Assembly: GCF_014195095.1 (NCBI RefSeq)
Contig: NZ_JACIBC010000006.1
Span: forward strand, 248,001 to 312,000
From: Rhizobium sp. BK602
GTDB lineage: Bacteria; Pseudomonadota; Alphaproteobacteria; Rhizobiales; Rhizobiaceae
Direction: 5' to 3'
Length of the DNA stretch: 64,000 nucleotides
Below are positions 1-8,101 of the stretch, piece after piece (the stretch's first letter is position 1; each line of letters starts with the position of its first letter). A model generated the notes under the pieces. It was not told the DNA's origin and made no database searches. It was given only the letters and a program-made list of their open reading frames with translations. A program made the position numbers and the translations under genes.

Positions 1-401
1 AGCCGCGCGCCGATCTCGTCGCGATCCTCTTTCACGCGGTCGTAGAGCACCACCTCGGCACCGAAGGCGCGGGTATTGGCGATCTTCAGTTTGGGCGCAT
101 CTGTCGGCATGATGATGACGCAGGGAATGCCGTGCAGCCGGGCGGCCAGCGCCACGCCCTGGGCGTGGTTGCCTGAGGAGAAGGCGATGACGCCTCGGGC
201 GCGCACCGAAGGCTCGAGCGCCGAGACCGCCGACCAGCCGCCGCGAAACTTGAAGGAGCCGGAATGCTGCAGGCATTCGGCTTTCACGAACAGCCGCCGC
301 CCGGCGATCTCGTCGAGGAAAGGCGAGGAGAGGAGGGGCGTGCGGCGGGCGCGGCCGCCGATGCGAGCGCGGGCGGCTTCGATCATTGCAATATCGACCA
401 T
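1..401 (-). CDS. Threonine/serine dehydratase, PLP-dependent (3' part beyond window)
   Basis: The first 133 residues of a fold-type II PLP enzyme are visible and the gene runs off the window's left edge. Residues 49-54 read SFKFRG, in which Lys51 would be the Schiff-base lysine, and residues 75-82 read SSGNHAQG, the loop that holds the PLP phosphate in threonine/serine dehydratases. The family deaminates L-threonine or L-serine to the 2-oxoacid and ammonia in the cytosol. No C-terminal ACT domain can be judged because the end is missing, so biosynthetic or catabolic role, or a serine racemase-like activity, cannot be separated. It lies 87 bp downstream of the DUF4865 gene on the same strand and could be the last gene of that operon. 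Confidence 0.9.
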   Translation of the reverse strand, partial: MVDIAMIEAARARIGGRARRTPLLSSPFLDEIAGRRLFVKAECLQHSGSFKFRGGWSAVSALEPSVRARGVIAFSSGNHAQGVALAARLHGIPCVIIMPTDAPKLKIANTRAFGAEVVLYDRVKEDRDEIGAR

Positions 402-488
402 GGGGGATCACTCTTCTGCTGGAAAGGCTACCCCATCCATAGAACGCCGCGAACCTCTTTAAAACAACGACTTTGTCGCCGTGACACT

Positions 489-1061
489 TCAGCTTGCGCC
501 GGGCGCGGAAAGATGGCCGACATCGTAGGCCTGCACGCCCGGCCGCAGCGCGTCTTTCGGCAGATCGGCCAACAGTCGGAAACGCACTCGCGTCCAGCTC
601 GTCGGTTCGAAGGCGGCGACGGAAGCGAGCGCTTCGCCGCGTGCAACCTCGTCGGCGGCTTCCTCGCTCTCCTGCCGGCGTATCTCGGCAAGCGGCGCAT
701 AGGGTTCCGTCTGGATGAGCTCTCTTGTGGCGAAGCGAGCCTTGCGAATCTCCGGAGAGATCTCCGCGCGCCAGACCACCCAGGTCTTCACTTGCGGCCA
801 GCCGAAGCTCTCCGTCACGCCGGCGAAGCCGGGGCCGCAGAGGAAATCACTCAGGCCATCGTCCTTGTCCCAGACATAGAAGGGCGCGTAGAAATTGTCC
901 CTGCTCCCCGTAGCCGCATCGCCCTTGCGGGCGGTGAGATAGGCCTTGAACTTGAGACCGGGCAGATTGTCGAGCAAGGGACCCTTTTCGCGGATGCGGC
1001 GGTCGATGATCGCCATGTCGTAATCGGCGGCCAGGGTGAAGCTATATTGCATGGCGATCAT
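489..1061 (-). CDS. DUF4865 family protein
   Basis: This 190-residue soluble protein resembles the DUF4865 family (MQYSFTLAADYDM near the start, then FYVWDKDDGLSDFLCGPGF), whose function I do not know. A GGAGG sequence 8 bases ahead of the ATG, lying inside the end of the cupin gene, supports this start; a second in-frame ATG three codons later is possible. It has no signal peptide or membrane segment. It is the third gene of a tightly packed set (tautomerase, cupin, DUF4865) with 3- and 5-base gaps, divergent from a LysR regulator, which suggests a shared small-molecule conversion controlled by that regulator. The substrate is unknown. Confidence 0.8.
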   Translation of the reverse strand: MIAMQYSFTLAADYDMAIIDRRIREKGPLLDNLPGLKFKAYLTARKGDAATGSRDNFYAPFYVWDKDDGLSDFLCGPGFAGVTESFGWPQVKTWVVWRAEISPEIRKARFATRELIQTEPYAPLAEIRRQESEEAADEVARGEALASVAAFEPTSWTRVRFRLLADLPKDALRPGVQAYDVGHLSAPGAS

Positions 1062-1064
1062 GGT

Positions 1065-1460
1065 TCAATCCTCCAGCCAGGTAACGGCAGCGCCGTTCCG
1101 GATAGCCTGAATGCTGATGTAGGCGAAATTGCTGTCCGGATGCGCGCCATGCCGATGGCGCTCATCCGGTGCGAAGCTGATGCAGTCGCCGGCGCGTAAC
1201 TCCTCCACGGCTCCGCCGTCGCGCTCGGCAAGGCCGACGCCCGAGAGGACATAGAGGATCTGGCCATGCGGATGCGTGTGCCAGCGTGTCATGGTGGCGG
1301 GTTCGAGTGTGCAGCGCATGGCGGTCAGGCCGCCGTCGGCTTCGTCCTGAACCAGCGTCTCCACCCAGAAGGGGGCGGTGGCGATGCCTTCGGGGGAGCG
1401 TTGCGTGGCCGTGCCGGCACGGTGAATGGGCGCGGACTTTTGAATGCCTGTCCGGTTCAT
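1065..1460 (-). CDS. Cupin domain protein
   Basis: A 131-residue single-domain cupin. The metal-binding motif 1 is visible as WHTHPHGQILYVLSG (residues 60-74), and a histidine pair near residues 102-104 fits the second motif region. Small cupins of this kind are often isomerases, dioxygenases or binding proteins. The reading frame is open far upstream, but ATG at 1460 is the sensible start because it follows the tautomerase stop by 5 bases. Being sandwiched between a tautomerase and a DUF4865 gene, it probably acts on the same small molecule; no specific reaction can be assigned. Confidence 0.82.
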   Translation of the reverse strand: MNRTGIQKSAPIHRAGTATQRSPEGIATAPFWVETLVQDEADGGLTAMRCTLEPATMTRWHTHPHGQILYVLSGVGLAERDGGAVEELRAGDCISFAPDERHRHGAHPDSNFAYISIQAIRNGAAVTWLED

Positions 1461-1465
1461 CGTCG

Positions 1466-1855
1466 TCAGGCCTGCTCGATCATCTGCGCGATGCCGTCGG
1501 CAAAGGACCAGTCCTCGCGGCTCGTCGTGACGATGTTGACCATCACATCCTCGGGGCGCAGGCCCGGCGCATCGGCCAAAAGGGAAACGAGGCGGCGGTA
1601 GAAGGTTTTCTTGACCTCCGTCGAGCGCGGCTTGCCGATAGTGATCTGGAAGAAGACGTAGTCGTCGGAACGCGGGCCGCCGAGATAGGTGCGGTCGAAG
1701 ACCAGCTCGTTCGGCTCCAATTGTTGGATCGCCTGGAAACGGTCGGTCGGCGGCACGTCGAAGGTCTCGACCATGGCGCGGTGAAGATTGTCCGAGAGCG
1801 CCTGCAGATAGTCGGGCGATTTGCCGCGTAGAAGGGAGATGCGGGTGAAGGGCAT
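1466..1855 (-). CDS. Tautomerase family protein
   Basis: A 129-residue protein with proline directly after the initiator methionine, the general base of 4-oxalocrotonate tautomerase-like enzymes. It is longer than the 60-residue 4-OT subunits and matches the single-chain tautomerase family (MPFTRISLLRGKSPDY start, later DVMVNIVTTSREDWSF). Such enzymes shuttle protons between keto and enol forms of small unsaturated acids. It is the first gene of the three-gene operon facing away from the LysR gene and is therefore the most likely direct target of that regulator. The substrate is unknown. Confidence 0.85.
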   Translation of the reverse strand: MPFTRISLLRGKSPDYLQALSDNLHRAMVETFDVPPTDRFQAIQQLEPNELVFDRTYLGGPRSDDYVFFQITIGKPRSTEVKKTFYRRLVSLLADAPGLRPEDVMVNIVTTSREDWSFADGIAQMIEQA

Positions 1856-1964
1856 GGGAGGCTCCTGTCATGGGTCTACTTGACGGCCACACCATGCCAC
1901 GGGATAATCATTCGAAAAATCAGATAATACTGGACAAATAGTCCCGAAAATATGGACGATTTCC
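1856..1964. promoter_or_regulatory. Divergent promoter region between tautomerase operon and LysR gene
   Basis: The 109 bases between the two divergent genes are AT-rich compared with the flanks and hold the repeated string ATAAT around 1901-1927. LysR regulators usually bind such shared regions at a T-N11-A site. I could not fix a convincing dyad, so only the region is reported. Confidence 0.4.
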
Positions 1965-2906
1965 ATGCGGAAAGTGATCTTCGATCTCGATGTCCTGCGT
2001 AGCTTCGTCATCGGCATGGAACTGGGCAGTTTCGCCAGGGCGGCCGAGCGGCTGGGGCGTTCGACATCGGCGGTCAGCGCGCAGCTCCGGAAGCTGGAGG
2101 AGCAGGCGGGGACGTCGATCTTGCGCAAGGCCGGGCGCGGGCTGGCGCTGACGGAGGCGGGCGAGACCATGCTCGCCTATGCGCGCCGCCTGCTCGATCT
2201 CAACGATGAGGCGGCGACCGCGATTCATGGCGCGGATCTGGAAGGCTGGGTGCGTCTCGGCCTGCAGGAGGATTTCGGCGAGACCCTGCTGCCGGAAGTG
2301 CTTGGTCGCTTTGCCCGCGCTCATCCGAAGGTGCGCATCGAGGCGCGCGTCGTCCGTAATGCCGAGCTGATCGAGCGGGTGACGTCCGGCAGGCTCGATC
2401 TGGCGCTTGCCTGGAGCGATGGCTTCCGCACCGCCCATACCGAGCGGATCGCCGAGGTGCCGATGTGCTGGGTCGGTCCGGCCGATGGTGAAATCCATTG
2501 GCGTGCCGGCGACGGCGAACCCTTGCCGCTCGCCTCCCTGGAGGCTCCCTGCCTGCTGCGGTCGATCGCGACGAAGGTGCTGGATCATGCCGGGGTCGGC
2601 TGGCGGATCTCCTTCGTCAGTCCCAGTCTCGGTGGGCTCTGGGCAGCGACGGCGGCGGGATTGGGCCTGACGATCCGCACGCCGCTCGGTCTGCCGGCCA
2701 AGGTGCGTCCGCTCGCGGCCGGCGAGGCGGGTCTGCCTTTGCTGCCGAAGCTCGATCTGGTGCTGCACCGCGCCGAAGCCGAGGCCAATCCGGCGACGGA
2801 GCGGCTTGCCGGCCTCATCCTGCAATCGGTCCGTCAGGTGGTGGAGGCGACGCCCCAGGGCCGGGTTCTCACCGCCGCGCCGGCTTACGAGGTCGTGACG
2901 GCCTGA
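1965..2906 (+). CDS. LysR family transcriptional regulator
   Basis: A 313-residue protein with an N-terminal winged helix-turn-helix (LRSFVIGMELGSFARAAERL, then STSAVSAQLRKLEEQAG, about residues 10-55) followed by a periplasmic-binding-protein-like effector domain. The order, length and motif are those of LysR regulators. It is transcribed away from the tautomerase-cupin-DUF4865 operon, which it probably activates in response to a substrate of that pathway. Its 3' end overlaps the convergent alpha/beta hydrolase gene by 22 bases. The effector is unknown. Confidence 0.93.
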   Translation: MRKVIFDLDVLRSFVIGMELGSFARAAERLGRSTSAVSAQLRKLEEQAGTSILRKAGRGLALTEAGETMLAYARRLLDLNDEAATAIHGADLEGWVRLGLQEDFGETLLPEVLGRFARAHPKVRIEARVVRNAELIERVTSGRLDLALAWSDGFRTAHTERIAEVPMCWVGPADGEIHWRAGDGEPLPLASLEAPCLLRSIATKVLDHAGVGWRISFVSPSLGGLWAATAAGLGLTIRTPLGLPAKVRPLAAGEAGLPLLPKLDLVLHRAEAEANPATERLAGLILQSVRQVVEATPQGRVLTAAPAYEVVTA

Positions 2907-3937
2907 GACGACGTGCCGGCCTCGTCCAATATCGGGTCCTCCAGGCGCGCGATGCGTGCCTCTACCTGCTGCGCCAGGGCCTGGAGATCGCGCGGCTGAC
3001 CGGCAAGCCGCTCCATGGCGGCGATGGCGACATCGGTCGCCACATAGTCCGGCTTGTGGCCGAGATTGCGGATGGTCACGAGTTCGGCACCGGCGATATC
3101 GCGGGCAAGGCCGCGCGAATGCAGCTCCTCCATGACGATGTCGTCGCTGTCGCCGGTGATGATGATGGTCGGCGCCTTGATCTCGCTATAGCGCGGCGCC
3201 TGGGCGGAAACATAGGCGAGCAGATTGGCGGCGTCGGTCGCGTTGTGGCGGAATGTCTTCGGCCGCAGTACCAGTTCCGGCGCCGTCTTCGCTATGTAAT
3301 CGGCGGGTCGCGCGTTCGGGCGGAAGACGCTGAGCGTGCCGCGATCCACCCGGCGCAGGCCGATCGGCATGACAAGCAGATGGGCGAAAAGCCAGCCGGC
3401 GACGGGCATGGCGGCCAGCGTATAGTACCAGTCGATGCCGCCGGGCCAGGGATGCGTGGCCGGCGCGAGGAAAAGCAGGCCGGCGGTCTTATCCGGATGA
3501 CGCAAGCCGAAGGAGGCGGCAATGGCGCCGCCGAACGAGTGGCCGACAATGATGGCGCTCTCGATGCCGCGCTTTTCCATCAGCCGGGCGATCGCGTCCG
3601 CCTGGCCGGAGGGTAGGGCATTTTCCGGGCCGCCGCGTTCGGAATAGCCATGGCCGGGCCGGTCGACGAAGAGCATTTCGGCGCGACCGGCAAGCGGACC
3701 GGCAAAGGCTTCGAACTGGTCGCGCAGATTGCCGCTGGCGCCATGGATGAAGATCAGTGGCGGCAGGTCGGCAGTGGCCGGGCGCTGCAGGTGCAACGCA
3801 TTCATGCGGAAACCGTCGATATCCGTCAATTCGCCGATATTGGGATAGGCCTGCTCTATGGCGCGCGTCTTGTAGGCCGAAAAACCGACGGCGAGGACAA
3901 GAAGCAGAACAAGGGCGTAAAGCAGCACATGGATCAT
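2885..3937 (-). CDS. Alpha/beta hydrolase, membrane-anchored
   Basis: A 350-residue protein beginning with a hydrophobic segment (residues 2-20) that probably anchors it in the inner membrane. The hydrolase fold shows the oxyanion segment FIHGASGN, the nucleophile elbow GHSFGG, an acid-bearing strand TIIITGDSDD and a histidine in LGHKPDY. These are the elements of a serine hydrolase such as an esterase, epoxide hydrolase or haloperoxidase-like enzyme. It ends by overlapping the LysR gene convergently. A TPR gene on the same strand lies 90 bp upstream; any shared transcription is unproved and the substrate is unknown. Confidence 0.85.
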   Translation of the reverse strand: MIHVLLYALVLLLVLAVGFSAYKTRAIEQAYPNIGELTDIDGFRMNALHLQRPATADLPPLIFIHGASGNLRDQFEAFAGPLAGRAEMLFVDRPGHGYSERGGPENALPSGQADAIARLMEKRGIESAIIVGHSFGGAIAASFGLRHPDKTAGLLFLAPATHPWPGGIDWYYTLAAMPVAGWLFAHLLVMPIGLRRVDRGTLSVFRPNARPADYIAKTAPELVLRPKTFRHNATDAANLLAYVSAQAPRYSEIKAPTIIITGDSDDIVMEELHSRGLARDIAGAELVTIRNLGHKPDYVATDVAIAAMERLAGQPRDLQALAQQVEARIARLEDPILDEAGTSSQAVTTS

Positions 3938-4027
3938 CGCGATACGGGGCAGATACTGGGGTGACAGCCTATCCGACGTTCATGACCTCTCGTCCGTCGC
4001 AGGCTGGGCCTATGTTGTCGACAGATA

Positions 4028-4657
4028 CTAGGTCCGGCTCCCGGCGATTTTTTCCGAGAGCGCATTCATCTGCTCCTGGGCGGCGCGATTTGCCGGATAG
4101 ATCTCCAGGAAGCGTTCCCAGGCTTTCAGCGTCAGCTCGTCCTTGCCGGTCTCGCCCAGGATCGCGGCCATGCCGGCAAGCGCGCCGAAATGGCGCGGCT
4201 CTATCCGCAGCACCTGATTGATGTCTTCCATCGCCTTGCGATAATCGCCGATGGCGTAATTGAGCGTCGCGCGACGATTCCACCCTTCGACATAGTCCGG
4301 CTTCAGCGAAATGACCTGATCGAGAAAATCCATGGCCGCGGCATTGCGCTTCTCCTCGATCGCCTTGTCGGCCCATTGCATCAGGAGATTGACCGTGGCG
4401 CTGCCGGAATCGTTCAATTCCACGCGAATCTGGTCGGCAATGAGGTTGGCCTGATCCGGGTCGCGCTGGCGCTTCAGCGCCGTGAAGAGATTGTCGAGCT
4501 GCTGTTTCGGTGAAAGGCCGCTGACGGGCGCGTTGCGGTCTTGTTTCTCCGCGACACCCGAATCGTCCGCCATGGCGGTCTGCGGTGCGACGACGGTCAG
4601 GGCGAGGAGAATCGGCAGGGTCCGATATGACAAAGCAAAAATGCGCATGGCGGGCAT
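4028..4657 (-). CDS. Periplasmic TPR-repeat protein
   Basis: A 209-residue protein with a cleavable-looking signal peptide (RIFALSYRTLPILLALTVV then APQTAMA) followed by helical repeats. The segment DYVEGWNRRATLNYAIGDY and the following AMEDINQVLRIEPRHFGALA fit two tetratricopeptide repeats, with degenerate ones on either side. Such proteins usually scaffold protein complexes, here outside the cytoplasm. Two ATG codons nine bases apart could serve as start; the upstream one is given. The gene stands alone, with a stable hairpin region between it and rpmJ. No specific partner can be named. Confidence 0.82.
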   Translation of the reverse strand: MPAMRIFALSYRTLPILLALTVVAPQTAMADDSGVAEKQDRNAPVSGLSPKQQLDNLFTALKRQRDPDQANLIADQIRVELNDSGSATVNLLMQWADKAIEEKRNAAAMDFLDQVISLKPDYVEGWNRRATLNYAIGDYRKAMEDINQVLRIEPRHFGALAGMAAILGETGKDELTLKAWERFLEIYPANRAAQEQMNALSEKIAGSRT

Positions 4658-4710
4658 AGTAGCCCGCCAATGTCGAAGATCAAAACAATTTTGATGTGAT
4701 CATCCTGAAC

Positions 4711-4770
4711 GGCTATGACGGAAACATCATAGCCCAGCCGTCAAACGGTCCGCCTGGCCCGCAGGCCAGG
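4711..4770. other. Two small stem-loops downstream of rpmJ
   Basis: An 8-bp stem GGCTATGA/TCATAGCC (4711-4734) and a 7-bp stem CCTGGCC/GGCCAGG (4753-4770) lie between the rpmJ stop and the TPR gene. Neither is followed by a clear T-run, so a terminator function for rpmJ is only possible. Confidence 0.4.
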
Positions 4771-4780
4771 TTCCGCGCAA

Positions 4781-4906
4781 TCAGCCCTGACGAGCCTTGT
4801 AGCGCGGGTTCAGCTTGTTGATGATATAAATGCGGCCCTTGCGGCGAACCAGACGGTTGTCACGGTGACGCGCCTTGAGCGACTTGAGCGAATTCTTGAT
4901 CTTCAT
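4781..4906 (-). CDS. rpmJ: 50S ribosomal protein L36
   Basis: A 41-residue, strongly basic protein (MKIKNSLKSLKARHRDN, then RIYIINKLNPRYKARQG) typical of the L36 form that lacks the four zinc-binding cysteines, as found in alphaproteobacteria. L36 binds the large-subunit rRNA. The reading frame stays open to 4963, but the ATG at 4906 gives exactly the conserved length. The gene is monocistronic here, outside the ribosomal protein operons, as is usual for this form. No strong Shine-Dalgarno sequence is seen just ahead of the start. Confidence 0.96.
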   Translation of the reverse strand: MKIKNSLKSLKARHRDNRLVRRKGRIYIINKLNPRYKARQG

Positions 4907-4968
4907 TTTTCTGATCCGCGATCTCTGAGGGGGAATGTCACATTCGCCCGTATCTTTTAACAATCAAA

Positions 4969-4987
4969 AGCGCGCTCAGGGCGCGCT
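4969..4987 (-). terminator. GC-rich hairpin, possible terminator of purEK
   Basis: A 7-bp stem AGCGCGC/GCGCGCT with a 5-base loop is followed on the minus strand by TTTGATTGTT. It sits downstream of purK and its repeat and upstream of rpmJ, so it could end the purEK transcript. The T-run is imperfect. Confidence 0.42.
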
Positions 4988-5062
4988 CTTTAGGGTGGGG
5001 AGCAAATACCTTGTCATACCGGGCCTGTCAACCATGTCAGGGCCTTTTTCCCGGGGCTGTTA

Positions 5063-5175
5063 GAGCATGATGCCGAAAAGTGTGAGCGGTTTTCGGACGA
5101 CATCATGCTCTCTTCTTTGATTCTAGAGCGGATTCAGATTTTAGGTCGAACAGACCCAAAATCATCCGGCTCTAG
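5063..5175. repeat. Palindromic intergenic repeat element (RIME-like)
   Basis: Two nested palindromes form one element. GAGCATGATG at 5063-5072 pairs with CATCATGCTC at 5101-5110 around a GAAAA/TTTTC inner arm, and CTAGAGC at 5123-5129 pairs with GCTCTAG at 5169-5175. Such sequences are scattered through rhizobial genomes. The outer arm includes the purK stop codon. Confidence 0.75.
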
Positions 5176-6230
5176 CGGCGAAGCTGCGTGACATGCCCCA
5201 TTTTCCGTCCGGGACGCGACTCGGTCTTGCCGTAGAGATGCACCAGCGCCTCGTCCCGGCGCAGCCAGTCGGGGACGGAGAGGATGTCGTCGCCGATCAG
5301 ATTCTGCATCACGCAATCGGAATGGCGAACGGGATTGCCGAGCGGCAGGCCGGCGACGGCGCGGATATGCTGCTCGAATTGCGAGACGACGCAGGCAGCT
5401 TCCGTCCAATGGCCGGAATTATGCACGCGTGGCGCCATCTCGTTGGCGATCAGGCTGCCGTCGGCAAGCGCGAAGAACTCGATGCCGATGACGCCGACAT
5501 AGCCGAGCGCGGCCAGGATCTTCTCCGCCGCCTCGCGGGCCGCGGCAGCCGTCGCGGCGGAGATGCTTGCCGGCAGGGTGGATGTATGAAGAATACCGTC
5601 GCGATGGACATTCTCGGCCGGGTCGTAGCAGGCGATGCTGCCGTCGAGGCCGCGCGCGGCGATGATCGAGATTTCCCGCTCGAAGGACACGAAGCTTTCG
5701 AGGATGAGCGGCACGCCGCCGAGCGCCTCGAAGCCGCCTTCGGCGCTGTCGGCGGCGGAGCGATAGACGCGCTGCCCCTTGCCGTCATAGCCGAGACGCC
5801 GGGTCTTGAGCACGCCCTGTCCGCCGAAATCGGCGAGCGCCTTTTCGAGATCGACCTGGCTGTCGACGGCGTGGAAGCGGGCGGTCGGGATGCCGCAACC
5901 GTTGATGAAGCGCTTTTCGGTCAGGCGGTCCTGCGCCATCTCCAGCGCCTTCGGCGGCGGATAGACGGGAACATGCCTGGCCAATTCTTCGGCGGCCGCG
6001 ACCGGCACGTTTTCGAATTCATAGGTGACGACGTCGCAGCGCTTCGCGAGTTCCGCCAGCGCGGCCGCGTCGTCATAGGCGGCGACGATCTGTTCGTTGG
6101 CTAGCTGGGCCGCGGGAGAATCGGCCTGCGGTTCGAGAATGACGGTGCGGAAATTCAGCCGGGCCGCGGCCATGGCCAGCATGCGGCCGAGCTGGCCGCC
6201 GCCGATGATGCCGATCGTCTTTGCGCTCAT
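5172..6230 (-). CDS. purK: N5-carboxyaminoimidazole ribonucleotide synthase
   Basis: A 352-residue ATP-grasp enzyme. The N-terminus has the glycine-rich GGGQLGRM loop, the middle has TYEFENVP and KTRRLGYDGKGQ typical of PurK, and EMAPRVHNSGHWT near residue 260 is the conserved PurK signature of the catalytic region. PurK uses ATP and bicarbonate to turn AIR into N5-CAIR in purine synthesis. The start ATG at 6230 overlaps the purE stop by four bases, so the two are translationally coupled and purE is upstream. The stop codon lies within a palindromic repeat element. Confidence 0.97.
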   Translation of the reverse strand: MSAKTIGIIGGGQLGRMLAMAAARLNFRTVILEPQADSPAAQLANEQIVAAYDDAAALAELAKRCDVVTYEFENVPVAAAEELARHVPVYPPPKALEMAQDRLTEKRFINGCGIPTARFHAVDSQVDLEKALADFGGQGVLKTRRLGYDGKGQRVYRSAADSAEGGFEALGGVPLILESFVSFEREISIIAARGLDGSIACYDPAENVHRDGILHTSTLPASISAATAAAAREAAEKILAALGYVGVIGIEFFALADGSLIANEMAPRVHNSGHWTEAACVVSQFEQHIRAVAGLPLGNPVRHSDCVMQNLIGDDILSVPDWLRRDEALVHLYGKTESRPGRKMGHVTQLRR

Positions 6231-6724
6231 AGGTCGTCCATCGGATATTCGGCGACCGCCGCACTCTGCCGTTCGCGCCATTCGTCAAGCCGGTCGGCAA
6301 TCTCCTCGTCGCCGAGTGCCAGCACGGCGGCGGCCAGCAGCGCGGCATTGATCGCGCCGGCCTTGCCGATCGCCAGCGTCCCGACGGGAATGCCCGCCGG
6401 CATCTGCACGATGGAAAGAAGACTGTCCTGGCCCGACAGCGCGCGCGATTGCACCGGCACGCCGAAGACCGGCAGCGGCGTCATCGAGGCGGCCATGCCC
6501 GGAAGGTGGGCGGCGCCGCCCGCGCCGGCGATGATGACCTTGAAGCCCTCGTCGCGGGCGCCCTTGGCGAAATTCACCAGCCGGTCCGGCGTGCGATGCG
6601 CCGAAATGATGCGGGCATCATAGGTGATCTCAAGCGCTTCCAGCGTGTCGGCGGCGTTCTTCATGGTTTCCCAGTCGGACTGGCTGCCCATGATGATGGC
6701 GACGGGCGGTCTTTCTGTGATCAT
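6227..6724 (-). CDS. purE: N5-carboxyaminoimidazole ribonucleotide mutase
   Basis: A 165-residue class I PurE. The substrate-binding loops are clear: MGSQSDW (about residues 12-18), SAHRTPDRL (about 41-49) with the catalytic histidine, and AGAGGAAHLPGMAAS (about 66-80). It converts N5-CAIR to CAIR, the next purine step after PurK. It is followed by purK with an ATGA overlap and preceded by a YdcH-like gene on the same strand only 16 bases away, so all three may be one transcript. Confidence 0.97.
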   Translation of the reverse strand: MITERPPVAIIMGSQSDWETMKNAADTLEALEITYDARIISAHRTPDRLVNFAKGARDEGFKVIIAGAGGAAHLPGMAASMTPLPVFGVPVQSRALSGQDSLLSIVQMPAGIPVGTLAIGKAGAINAALLAAAVLALGDEEIADRLDEWRERQSAAVAEYPMDDL

Positions 6725-6740
6725 CGTCGCGTCTTGCTCC

Positions 6741-6944
6741 TCAGGCGATAATGTCGGGAATGATCTGGTCTTCCAGCTTGGTCAGCTTGTCCTTGATGAC
6801 GAGCTTCTTCTTCTTCATGCGCTGGACGCGCAGGGCGTCGCAGCCCGTCTGGATCATGGCGTTGATCGCGGCATCATAATCCTCATGCTCCTGGCGCAGC
6901 CGCGCCACGGCCAGTCTGATTTCCGCCTGTTCCTGATCGGCCAT
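6741..6944 (-). CDS. YdcH family protein (DUF465)
   Basis: A 67-residue, highly charged helical protein with the MKKKKLVIKDKLTKLEDQ segment (residues 43-60) that marks the DUF465/YdcH family. The function of the family is not established; a short coiled coil is likely. It stands immediately upstream of purE and 229 bp from a second, divergent DUF465 gene, so this locus carries two diverged copies back to back. Confidence 0.85.
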   Translation of the reverse strand: MADQEQAEIRLAVARLRQEHEDYDAAINAMIQTGCDALRVQRMKKKKLVIKDKLTKLEDQIIPDIIA

Positions 6945-7173
6945 GCTTATGTCCCCAATGCCTCGCGGAATCGCGTTCGTTCCGCCTCATGAATTCCGCA
7001 AGCTCCTATCACCAAATGACGATAACGGGAAGTTATCCTTCATCATGAATTTGCCGCCCATAAGCCACGTTTTGGCCTTCGACAAGGACCTAATCTTGTG
7101 GCACACTGGTAGGGTTGACACCTAGAGCCCCGGTGATGGATGGCCGTGGCTCCCAAGAGGAAGGAAGGGTCAT

Positions 7174-7347
7174 ATGTCTGTTCAAGCTCATCTTGAATCG
7201 CTCGAAAAGAAGCATGTCGCTCTGGAGGAGGAGCTCCATTCCGCACTGACATCTCCCTCTATCAATGACACCCATATTGCCGACCTCAAGCGCAGGAAGC
7301 TGCGCCTCAAGGACGAAATCCATCGTCTGAAAACATCAGTTCACTGA
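7174..7347 (+). CDS. YdcH family protein (DUF465), second copy
   Basis: A 57-residue protein reading MSVQAHLESLEKKHVALEEE and ending DLKRRKLRLKDEIHRLKTSVH, a coiled-coil-like charged sequence with the DUF465 motif RRKLRLKDEI. AGGAAGGAAGGG a few bases before the ATG is a strong ribosome binding site and confirms the start. It faces away from the other DUF465 gene. Nothing ties it to a pathway. The following 280 bases up to the ArsR gene contain no convincing gene. Confidence 0.85.
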   Translation: MSVQAHLESLEKKHVALEEELHSALTSPSINDTHIADLKRRKLRLKDEIHRLKTSVH

Positions 7348-7627
7348 TCGATCTTTTCCAAGGACAACAGCCACCGATCGCGGCAAGCCAGGACAGATGG
7401 GTCGAAAGGCTCCCAGGTAATCCCACCGCAGGCAACGGCGGCAACTCCAGTCAAATCAAAATGCGCCAACTTCACGACGTCAGGGGTAGGAGGTTGGCGC
7501 AAATTTTTTCGAGATATGCCGCGCAATCGGCGCCAAAGCGCGTCGCGATCCTTCAGATTCGCGTCTCGCGCTTCAGATTCGTTGATTTTGCGATCATGGC
7601 ATGCTTTGGGCGCTTCGATGGTCGTCT

Positions 7628-7888
7628 TCAGGCCCAGAACTGATCCAGCCACAAATTGAGCTTGTCGAAACCGCGGCTATTGACCGCGTAGATACGTTTC
7701 GTGCCTTCGGAGGTCACCGAGACGAGATTGCTGTCGAGCAGCGCCTTCAGGTGTTGCGACACGGCGGGGCGGCTGATCGGCAGGCCCTGCGCCAGCTCGT
7801 TGACCGTTTTCGGCGCGCGGCGCAGCTCCTCCAGCAGATGACGCCGGTTCGGATCCGCGATGGCTGCAAAGGGGTCCATGGTCGACAT
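7628..7888 (-). CDS. ArsR family winged-helix regulator
   Basis: An 86-residue winged helix-turn-helix protein: FAAIADPNRRHLLEELRR is the first helix pair and LPISRPAVSQHLKALLDSNL the recognition helix, as in the ArsR/SmtB group. No metal-binding ELCVCDL-type motif is present, so it is probably not a metal sensor. Close relatives usually neighbour an SRPBCC-domain gene, but none is beside it. The divergent gene 213 bp away encodes a ThiE-like enzyme, which is unlikely to be its partner. Target and signal are unknown. Confidence 0.88.
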   Translation of the reverse strand: MSTMDPFAAIADPNRRHLLEELRRAPKTVNELAQGLPISRPAVSQHLKALLDSNLVSVTSEGTKRIYAVNSRGFDKLNLWLDQFWA

Positions 7889-8101
7889 GGCAAAAAGCTA
7901 CGTCAAACCTGGGGGAGCGGCAAGTCAATTGTGCGTTGCAATGATGCCTTCTCGGCGGTTTCGCGTCATCCCCGGGGGATGGAGGCGGTCAGATGGTTTC
8001 CGTGCCGTGCCCCTTGTCAGACAGTCCCTATGGATTTACTCACAAGCATCGAATGGGTGCGCCATCCCTGACGAACGAACCCGTAAATATGGAAACTCCC
8101 G

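Noticed and set aside
7341..7652. A 103-codon minus-strand frame in the gap between the DUF465 and ArsR genes
   Set aside because: It has no ribosome binding site, overlaps both neighbours and has no recognisable family. The gap is left as non-coding.
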